Source: an uncultured Oscillochloris sp. (GTDB taxonomy: Bacteria > Chloroflexota > Chloroflexia > Chloroflexales > Chloroflexaceae). From it: 5,155 bases of DNA. The notes under the pieces were generated by a model that saw nothing but the letters and a program-made list of their open reading frames with translations, made no database searches and was not told the DNA's origin. Position numbers and translations under genes: made by a program. Of the stretch, positions 1 through 4,699 are shown piece by piece; the stretch's first letter is position 1, and the number at the start of each line of letters is the position of its first letter. Where the stretch lies: contig CAIRDL010000153.1 in NCBI GenBank assembly GCA_903877345.1, positions 1-5,155 of the forward strand, written 5' to 3'.

Positions 1-717
1 ATACACGCTCACCTGACCATCCGGATGAGTGATCTTGAGCCATGCCTGATCGTTGCGGTCAGAGCAGAAGTTGTCCAACCTACCCGCTTCATCTGCCAGT
101 ACGGCGTAGTCTACGTCTGGATTACTGCGGTTCACGGGCTGGAAATCCATGGCGTTGTAATTTGGGCTGTTCGTGAAATTCAGATGCCAGCCTTGTGTCT
201 TGTACCAGGATTGTTGCGTTGTCCACGGAAACAAGAAGTTCAGCGTAGCAGTGAGCACTGGCTTGAAGCGATCCGACAGATCCATAAAGTCGCTCGGTAC
301 CTCCCTGGCTAATGCCAGGAAGTGCGGGCTACCAAAGATCGTCGCGTCCCATTGACCATTAGGGTTGAGGTGCCCCAGGATTTCAACCGCATGATCCGGC
401 TGAACCGCTTCCATACCTGCTTCGACTGTGTGGGCGGGGAGCAGAACCGCATACATCCAGCTCTCGGTGTGGCGCAACGCAGAAACAATGAACCGCTCGC
501 TCTGAGACAGTTGAACCTCATTCGCGTTCACGGCTAGTTCAATCGGAACCTGAAGGTTGAGGGGCACATTGACAATGGTCTGAAAGTCCACCGTGATACG
601 GCTTTGCTGAGCTTGCCCGGAAGCGGCGACGGGAGTGGAAAGAGCGGACTGCTTGATTGGTAGCACCAGTAGCAGTGTAATGATCAGCATGGTGACTGAT
701 CGGATGGTACGACTCAT
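1..717 (-). CDS. Secreted M23 (LasA/lysostaphin-like) metallopeptidase, 3' end outside window
   Basis: The minus strand is open without a stop for 239 codons from the ATG at 715-717 to the left edge, so the protein is C-terminally truncated by the window. AGGAGG (725-730) lies 7 nt before the ATG and fixes the start. Residues 1-32 are a Sec signal peptide (basic N-terminus, hydrophobic core LIITLLLVLP, AA cleavage region). Residues ~40-150 form an N-terminal domain I do not recognise. From ~165 the sequence resembles the LasA/beta-lytic branch of M23: GWHLNF with His178, then AMDF with Asp191, a 13-residue spacing that matches my recollection of the LasA zinc ligands His23/Asp36. A conserved-looking VLADEAG strand and the THPDG..SVY segment (231-239) follow. 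The catalytic His and the final HxH zinc motif should lie just beyond the window. Likely role: exported zinc endopeptidase acting on peptidoglycan cross-links or Gly-rich peptides. It probably follows the C11 gene in one operon, 87 bp downstream of it. Confidence 0.8.
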   Translation of the reverse strand, partial: MSRTIRSVTMLIITLLLVLPIKQSALSTPVAASGQAQQSRITVDFQTIVNVPLNLQVPIELAVNANEVQLSQSERFIVSALRHTESWMYAVLLPAHTVEAGMEAVQPDHAVEILGHLNPNGQWDATIFGSPHFLALAREVPSDFMDLSDRFKPVLTATLNFLFPWTTQQSWYKTQGWHLNFTNSPNYNAMDFQPVNRSNPDVDYAVLADEAGRLDNFCSDRNDQAWLKITHPDGQVSVY

Positions 718-804
718 ACGCTGTCCTCCTGCGTTACGTAAGGCTTAAACAAGGTCATACGAAGCTTCCTCTGAACCCATCCCTCAGCCTACTTGGATCC
801 ACGC

Positions 805-3390
805 CTATCTACGAAGCATAGGCAAATAGACGGTGTACCGGCTCGGGGGTAGTAAAAGCGCGAGTGGCTCTGGCTGATCGTTCGGCGGTGACTCGCCTGG
901 AAGGAGCGGCGGCACACCGACCCGTAGGTAGTCCTTCCAATGACTTAGGGCGGTAAACTCAGGGAAGGTTACCCCTGTGACGTAGGCGACAAACATCGCC
1001 CCTGCACTCCGGGGTGGATAGTACACACTTACCCCATGCGCCCCATCCAAAGCCCAACTGTATGGTTTACCTTCATTTTCAAAGGTTCCGCTGTAATGCT
1101 TTTCGAAAAGGACAAAAGGCTGATTGCCGGTGGAGATGGCAGTGATAAGTGCCTTCGCCGCCGTTGGTATGCCATCACTGGTGATCTGTTGCTCGGTGCG
1201 CGCTGCGAAGTCAACCAGATCGACGTACAGATCTTCATCATTGATAGTGAGATAGGGTGTGCCGCCTGAGTCGAACTTCTGGCTGGTTTTACGAAGGTTG
1301 GTGAGGATGGCACTATTCGCCGGACTACCAGTTGCAAAGGCGATCAAGCGGTCGGCAAAGCTGTTAAGTCCGGTCAGTGCAGCCTCAAAACGGCTTATGT
1401 CCAGGGCGCTAATGGTGTAAGGATATGCGCCGACCGCTTGGGCATATTGCTTCACAATATCGGTGGCAAGGAGCGCGGGTGTCGTGGTTGCTCCGACGGC
1501 GGCACGGTAGCGATCATAGGCGAAGACACCCCAGCCGATATTTTCTGAGGCGACGACATACCGTGCGTAGCCACGGGTCATAGCCGCATTCTCAAAAAGT
1601 CCGAAGGAGCACCCATCAAAGTGGACGATGTCCAAGGGACGGGCGCCGTTGTTCGTGATCGTACTTAATGCCTGACGCAACTTCGCAGGGGTCAGAAGGG
1701 CCGTACGATCACTTGCGGTGGTCGTATCCCAGGCAATCCCTTGAACCCCATTGGCATGATCCGCAATGGCGAGGTAGTAGTGATCGGCAGGAAAATCGCG
1801 CTGCGCCTGTTGCACAAATTCGCTCAGGGTTGTCGGATCATCCATAGGCTTTTCGCCAAGCACTTGATACTGCGCCTGTGGGGTAAAAGTTACGCGGCGT
1901 GTATCACTACTGCCTGGCCCATCAATCAGGGCAACCACACGCACCAACGCATTTGGGTTGGTCTCAAGCCGTTGGATTGCATCAGCGAGGAACAGAGCGA
2001 CAAACCCGCCATCGAGACCAGCGGTGTCGCCGTCGAGATACAGTATGAAAGTCCAACTGCCGCCAGTCGTCTCAAGCAGCGTAGCTGTAAAATCTTGCCC
2101 CGGTAGATTGCCTGCCACAACGGTGGCACTCCGCGTGGCCGGAGTGAAGCTATAGCCGCTCTTCGTCGGGGTGAGCGTGTAACTTCCCGGCAGAACCCCG
2201 GTGAGCGTGTAGATGCCACTGGCGTCGGTGAGTGCGGTGCGAGTGCCATCCGTGACCGTGACTCCAACCAACGCATTGCTACTGCTGTCAACGATGCGTC
2301 CGCTGACACTGTAGGTAAGCAGCGTGCCGGTGAAGTTCTGCCCGCTGAGGTTGTCTGCCACAGTGAGGTTGGACGTAGTTGGTGTGAAGCTGTAGCCGAT
2401 CTTTGTGGGGGTGAGCGTGTAACTTCCCGGCAGAACCCCGGTGAGCGTGTAGATGCCACTGGCGTCGGTGAGTGCGGTGCGAGTGCCATCCGTGACCGTG
2501 ACTCCAACCAACGCATTGCTACTGCTGTCAACGATGCGTCCGCTAACACTGTAGGTAATCAGCGTGCCGGTGAAGTTCTGCCCGCTGAGGTTGCCCGCCA
2601 CGATGAGGTTGGACGTAGTTGGTGTGAAACTGTAGCCGCTCTTCGTTGGGGTGAGCGTGTAATTACCGACGGGTACCGCACTCAATGTGTAACTGCCGGT
2701 GTTATCAGTCACGGCGTTGCGCGTGCCATCGCTGACGGTGACGCCCGCGATGCCAGTGCCACTACTGTCGCGCACGGTGCCAGTGACCGTGTAGGTCGTC
2801 AGCGTAAACTTCACTGCGTCGAACCAGACCCGGCGGGTATTTGTGCTCTCGTTTGTCGCGTCAGTCAGCTTTACGTAGCACGCGGTGCCGACGGTACAGT
2901 TCACTGTCGCGATTTTATTCCACTGACCAGCGCTGCTGGCCTGATTCCAAGGCACAAACTGGTCGCCACTGGCATGGTGAACTTGATAACTGGCCGAGTT
3001 AGTCTCTGGGAAATTTCCAGGGTAGTACGGATACCAGACGTAAACATCGTAGGTGCCAGCCTGCGGCAGATTGGGTTGCCACATACCCCAGTCAATTGCG
3101 CTATTTAGACTGTTATACGTCCAGTAGGCGTGCCCACTGTAAGCCCCGCTGCTGCCGACACCGCCGAACGGCACATAGCCCCATGAGCCGACGCCGCCCG
3201 ACTCGTACTTGCTGAAACAGGCGGTGTTTTGGTTGTCACAGATCACCTCGGTCAAAGCGAGAGGCGTGACCCCAGGTGCAGCAGCCCAAATGACCAACGG
3301 CGCGGTGAGGAACAGCAGCAAGAGCGGGAGCACCAATCCGTGCAGGGGGTGTGACCCTACCAACCAGCGTGAGCGAAGTGGACTGAACAT
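805..3390 (-). CDS. Secreted C11 clostripain-family cysteine peptidase with golvesin-C-like and carboxypeptidase-regulatory-like repeats
   Basis: Complete 861-residue gene, TAG at 805-807. The ATG at 3388-3390 has AGGAGG (3398-3403) 7 nt upstream. Residues 1-38 are a signal peptide (VLPLLLLFLTAPLVIW, AAA cleavage region). Residues ~46-197 resemble the golvesin C-terminal-like domain (W.PNLP.AGTYDVYVWYP, later GQWNKIA, ending in DAVKF), an accessory beta-sandwich. Residues 199-439 hold three tandem ~80-residue carboxypeptidase-regulatory-like domains (GVTV.DGTR.A.TD..G.YTL...P.G.YTLTPTK.GYSFTP). Residues ~444-800 form a peptidase C11 domain: WTFILYLDGD, LAIADHANG with probable catalytic His545, and VHFDGCSFG with probable nucleophile Cys594. 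Clostripain relatives cut after basic residues, but specificity cannot be read here. The tail is Pro-rich (829-850) and ends YTVYLPMLRR, perhaps an export or anchoring signal. The family often needs autoprocessing; no cleavage site can be assigned. The gene is divergent from the sigma-factor gene and upstream of the M23 gene. Confidence 0.88.
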   Translation of the reverse strand: MFSPLRSRWLVGSHPLHGLVLPLLLLFLTAPLVIWAAAPGVTPLALTEVICDNQNTACFSKYESGGVGSWGYVPFGGVGSSGAYSGHAYWTYNSLNSAIDWGMWQPNLPQAGTYDVYVWYPYYPGNFPETNSASYQVHHASGDQFVPWNQASSAGQWNKIATVNCTVGTACYVKLTDATNESTNTRRVWFDAVKFTLTTYTVTGTVRDSSGTGIAGVTVSDGTRNAVTDNTGSYTLSAVPVGNYTLTPTKSGYSFTPTTSNLIVAGNLSGQNFTGTLITYSVSGRIVDSSSNALVGVTVTDGTRTALTDASGIYTLTGVLPGSYTLTPTKIGYSFTPTTSNLTVADNLSGQNFTGTLLTYSVSGRIVDSSSNALVGVTVTDGTRTALTDASGIYTLTGVLPGSYTLTPTKSGYSFTPATRSATVVAGNLPGQDFTATLLETTGGSWTFILYLDGDTAGLDGGFVALFLADAIQRLETNPNALVRVVALIDGPGSSDTRRVTFTPQAQYQVLGEKPMDDPTTLSEFVQQAQRDFPADHYYLAIADHANGVQGIAWDTTTASDRTALLTPAKLRQALSTITNNGARPLDIVHFDGCSFGLFENAAMTRGYARYVVASENIGWGVFAYDRYRAAVGATTTPALLATDIVKQYAQAVGAYPYTISALDISRFEAALTGLNSFADRLIAFATGSPANSAILTNLRKTSQKFDSGGTPYLTINDEDLYVDLVDFAARTEQQITSDGIPTAAKALITAISTGNQPFVLFEKHYSGTFENEGKPYSWALDGAHGVSVYYPPRSAGAMFVAYVTGVTFPEFTALSHWKDYLRVGVPPLLPGESPPNDQPEPLALLLPPSRYTVYLPMLRR
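2074..2796 (-). repeat. Three tandem 240-bp in-frame repeats coding for beta-sandwich domains
   Basis: The coding DNA repeats with a 240-bp period: copy 1 covers 2557-2796, copy 2 2317-2556 and copy 3 2074-2316 (one extra codon). Comparing 2161-2400 with 2401-2640 base by base gives 10 differences in 240, with an unbroken identical run of 137 bp (2168-2304 against 2408-2544). The flanks diverge quickly. The near-identical block therefore starts and ends in mid-domain, at the segment coding for LTPTK.GYSFTP, which all three copies share. This looks like a recent in-frame tandem duplication or gene conversion. It is not a CRISPR array: there are no unique spacers and the frame is open throughout. 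Confidence 0.93.
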
Positions 3391-3457
3391 TGCGGCTCCT
3401 CCTGTGGTTTGGTCGCCGAGTGCTTGGACAGCGCTCTCACCCTTCTAATGTTCCCCC

Positions 3458-3477
3458 TACAGCTTTTCCCACCGCAA
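3458..3477 (+). repeat. Two-copy intergenic motif, copy A
   Basis: TACAGCTTTTCCCAC followed by CGCAA. It matches copy B (3630-3649) at 19 of 20 positions in the same orientation, 172 bp apart. It lies 68-87 bp upstream of the C11 start codon, where an activator or promoter element could act. Function is inferred from position only. Confidence 0.6.
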
Positions 3478-3501
3478 TTTTCGGCCCCAAACGGGCAGGT
3501 G

Positions 3502-3565
3502 GCGCAACAGGCGACGGCGTGACGGCGGGTAGACGCGCCCTCAGCGCTGCCAGACCCTGTTGCGC
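3502..3565. repeat. 10-bp perfect inverted repeat in GC-rich intergenic DNA
   Basis: GCGCAACAGG (3502-3511) and its exact reverse complement CCTGTTGCGC (3556-3565) enclose 44 bp that is itself rich in GCGC and GACGGCG words. It could form a long hairpin between the two divergent promoters, or be two half-sites for a regulator. No T-run follows on either strand, so it is not a standard intrinsic terminator. Confidence 0.5.
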
Positions 3566-3629
3566 TGCCTCATGCCCCGGCGGAAGGTGAGCGGGCCTGT
3601 ATGCCCTCTCTCTTAGTGATGCGGCCCAT

Positions 3630-3649
3630 TACAGCTTTTCCCACAGCAA
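3630..3649 (+). repeat. Two-copy intergenic motif, copy B
   Basis: TACAGCTTTTCCCAC followed by AGCAA, differing from copy A by one base. It sits about 25-45 bp upstream of the extended -10 of the sigma-factor gene, so a bound protein would be placed at or just above the -35 region. That suggests an operator or activator site shared by the two divergent units; alternatively it is a remnant of a local duplication. Confidence 0.6.
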
Positions 3650-3669
3650 ATGCGAGACATTTGGGCGTG

Positions 3670-3678
3670 TGCTACAAT
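3670..3678 (+). promoter_or_regulatory. Extended -10 promoter of the sigma-factor gene
   Basis: TGCTACAAT matches the extended -10 pattern TGnTAtAAT with one departure. No good -35 hexamer stands 16-18 bp upstream (the region reads AATGCGAG), which is tolerated by extended -10 promoters. Predicted transcription start is near 3685, giving a leader of about 39 nt before the ATG at 3724. The ATG at 3601 lies upstream of this promoter and could not be the start on this transcript. Confidence 0.55.
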
Positions 3679-3712
3679 CGGGCCGCGTCACGCCAATGCC
3701 GCTTGTCTTTGC

Positions 3713-3717
3713 TGAGG
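3713..3717 (+). promoter_or_regulatory. Ribosome-binding site deciding the sigma-factor start
   Basis: TGAGG lies 6 nt before the ATG at 3724. It is a moderate Shine-Dalgarno match, weaker than the AGGAGG of the two peptidase genes. Together with the promoter at 3670-3678 it favours 3724 over the in-frame ATGs at 3601 and 3619. Confidence 0.6.
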
Positions 3718-3723
3718 CTACCA

Positions 3724-4410
3724 ATGGCTCCTGACCCGACTCCGCTAGAAACCCTTTGTGCGCTGTGTGAGCAGCAACTCCAGCGCTTTCAACTGCGGGG
3801 CGAACGCGACACCACCAGTTGCGACGAGATCCTGCGGCGGGCCGCCACCCACGATGAGGCGGCGCTGACCAGCCTTGTCCAGATCAGTGAGCCGTTGGTG
3901 CGCCGGAGTTATCGCGGGCGGCACCGCAGTCTCATTGATGAATGGACGCAGGAGGTGCTGCTCCATATCGTGATCAAGCTACAGAACCGCGTAAGCCCCT
4001 ACGTCGTCAATCCACCGCCGCCCCCGCCTTTTGTCGCCTATCGGGGCTATCTCAAGATCACGGGCAGAAATTTGGCCTACGATCAGTTCCGCGCTGAAGC
4101 GCGCTCCCACGAGGTGTCGCTTGACCACCTTCAGGCGAAGGCTGGTGATGTCGTCGCCAATCCCCGCTCAGAGGTTGCCGAACTCGAAACGCTTATGCGC
4201 TTCGAGCGGTTGCTGGAGTTGATCCGTAAACCGCTTGACCGGGAGATCTTTCGGGTGCGCTTTGCCCTGGGCCTCGCTCCCGATGAGACGGTGGAAACGC
4301 TTACCCGCCAGGGGTTTGTGCTGACGAAAGATGAGGTCTTTCGTTCGGTTGAGCGCAGTATCCGTGCCCTCAGCGCCTTGCCGGAGGTGCTTGCGTTGTT
4401 TGAGGATTAA
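3724..4410 (+). CDS. Divergent sigma-70 family (ECF-like) RNA polymerase sigma factor
   Basis: 228 residues from the ATG at 3724, stop TAA 4408-4410. The frame stays open upstream to 3601, but that extension has no family character and begins before the promoter. Region 2 is at residues ~44-127: EAALTSLVQISEPLVRRSY, then IDEWTQEVLLHI (71-82; core-binding 2.2-like), then FVAYRGYLKITGRNLAYDQFRAEAR-type -10 recognition helix (103-127). A region-4-like helical segment is at ~160-217, with LLELIRKPLDREIFRVRFALGLAPDE and a recognition-helix candidate at TKDEVFRSVERSIRAL. A six-proline run (97-102) interrupts region 2, which is unusual. An extra N-terminal ~40 residues contains three cysteines (12, 15, 33). 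Role: directs RNA polymerase to a dedicated promoter set, probably including its own locus. The downstream gene could encode its regulator. Family membership is fairly clear; subgroup is not, and the spacing within region 4 is longer than usual for ECF factors. Confidence 0.75.
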   Translation: MAPDPTPLETLCALCEQQLQRFQLRGERDTTSCDEILRRAATHDEAALTSLVQISEPLVRRSYRGRHRSLIDEWTQEVLLHIVIKLQNRVSPYVVNPPPPPPFVAYRGYLKITGRNLAYDQFRAEARSHEVSLDHLQAKAGDVVANPRSEVAELETLMRFERLLELIRKPLDREIFRVRFALGLAPDETVETLTRQGFVLTKDEVFRSVERSIRALSALPEVLALFED

Positions 4411-4594
4411 GGGTTTGGGAGTGGGGGGTTGGGGGTTGGGGGTTGGGTTGAGCGCATCAGAACGCCCTGTGTTAGCTAAGACTGTAGATTTTTTTGGAAG
4501 ACAAGGCTCCAGGCTACGTTACCGTCTGGGCTGGCGCACAGCTTCCTGATGCGCTCGACCTGAACCCTGATCCCCGATCCCTGAACCCTAAACC
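4411..4594. repeat. Inverted-repeat element with G-rich and C-rich heptamer arms
   Basis: Begins directly after the sigma stop codon. The left arm has six G-tracts (4411-4413, 4417-4419, 4423-4428, 4431-4435, 4438-4442, 4445-4447) with loops of 2-3 nt, partly a TTGGGGG heptamer: a strong G-quadruplex pattern. The right arm has C-tracts starting at 4565, 4572, 4579 and 4586, exactly 7 bp apart (CCCTGAT, CCCCGAT, CCCTGAA, CCCTAAA). Inside them, GGTTGAGCGCATCAG (4446-4460) pairs with CTGATGCGCTCGACC (4546-4560) at 14 of 15 positions plus a G-T, and CTGTG (4467-4471) with CACAG (4537-4541). The centre (4472-4536) is non-coding with a T7 run. It resembles a small dispersed repeat (heptanucleotide repeats are known from cyanobacteria) or a MITE-like hairpin; no target-site duplication is evident. 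Confidence 0.75.
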
Positions 4595-4595
4595 G

Positions 4596-4658
4596 GGAAA
4601 CGACAGCTAGATCCAGTTCAGTCCAGTACAAGGAAACGTGGCACGGTATAAAAGAGTC
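4596..4658 (+). promoter_or_regulatory. Possible tandem ECF-type promoters before the downstream gene
   Basis: GGAAAC occurs at 4596-4601 and 4632-4637, each followed by AGTC at 4620-4623 and 4655-4658, that is 24 and 23 bp start to start. GGAAC/GAAAC with a CGTC-like box 16-17 bp later is the general ECF promoter plan, so these may be sites for the neighbouring sigma factor. The second would start transcription near 4665. A housekeeping alternative is TATAAA at 4647-4652, which lacks a good -35. This is pattern reading only. Confidence 0.35.
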
Positions 4659-4659
4659 A

Positions 4660-4681
4660 CACATAGAAGCTTTTTTATGTG
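4660..4681. promoter_or_regulatory. 22-bp near-perfect palindrome in the leader of the downstream gene
   Basis: CACATA (4660-4665) pairs with TATGTG (4676-4681), and the inner bases continue pairing around AAGCTT with one G-T. It ends 6 bp before the AAGGAG ribosome-binding site. It could be an operator dimer site or an RNA hairpin affecting translation. The six T residues are inside the stem, so it is not a normal terminator. Confidence 0.5.
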
Positions 4682-4687
4682 ATGCAG

Positions 4688-4693
4688 AAGGAG
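4688..4693 (+). promoter_or_regulatory. Ribosome-binding site deciding a GTG start
   Basis: AAGGAG lies 6 nt before the GTG at 4700. The in-frame ATG at 4682 has no Shine-Dalgarno sequence upstream and would place this motif inside the coding region, so the GTG start is preferred. Confidence 0.7.
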
Positions 4694-4699
4694 ACGGCG

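Larger units (their letters stand above)
3391..3723. promoter_or_regulatory. Divergent intergenic control region
   Basis: This 333-bp gap separates two genes transcribed outward, so it should hold the promoters of both. It contains two copies of a 20-bp motif, an inverted repeat at 3502-3565, an extended -10 element for the rightward gene and both ribosome-binding sites. The middle (about 3490-3600) is GC-rich. Reading frames through it, including one starting at 3601 that runs into the sigma gene, do not look like protein-coding sequence. I could not identify a convincing sigma-70 promoter for the leftward C11 gene. GGAAC on the minus strand (3452-3456) could be an ECF-type -35, but its -10 partner is poor. 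Confidence 0.6.

Noticed and set aside
718..804. Separate promoter or terminator between the C11 and M23 genes
   Set aside because: Only short palindromes (GAAGCTTC, TACGTA) are seen; no hairpin followed by a T-run and no paired -35/-10 hexamers, so co-transcription is the simpler reading.
1741..2106. 121-codon plus-strand frame
   Set aside because: Fully antisense to the C11 catalytic domain, with no ribosome-binding site or recognisable protein features.
1926..2549. 207-codon minus-strand frame with internal protein repeats
   Set aside because: It overlaps the C11 gene in another frame. Its repeats are just the 240-bp coding repeats read out of frame; no start signal or family match.
2074..2796. 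CRISPR array
   Set aside because: The 240-bp repeats are contiguous, in frame, and encode beta-sandwich domains; no short repeats with unique spacers.
3601..3723. N-terminal extension of the sigma-factor frame from an ATG at 3601
   Set aside because: It starts upstream of the best promoter (3670-3678), includes the two-copy motif, has no ribosome-binding site and no sigma-family character. The ATG at 3724 has TGAGG at 6 nt.
4472..4495. Intrinsic terminator for the sigma gene at the T7 run (4489-4495)
   Set aside because: The preceding TTAGCTAA palindrome is AT-rich, very short and not adjacent to the T-run, so no stable GC-rich stem leads into it.
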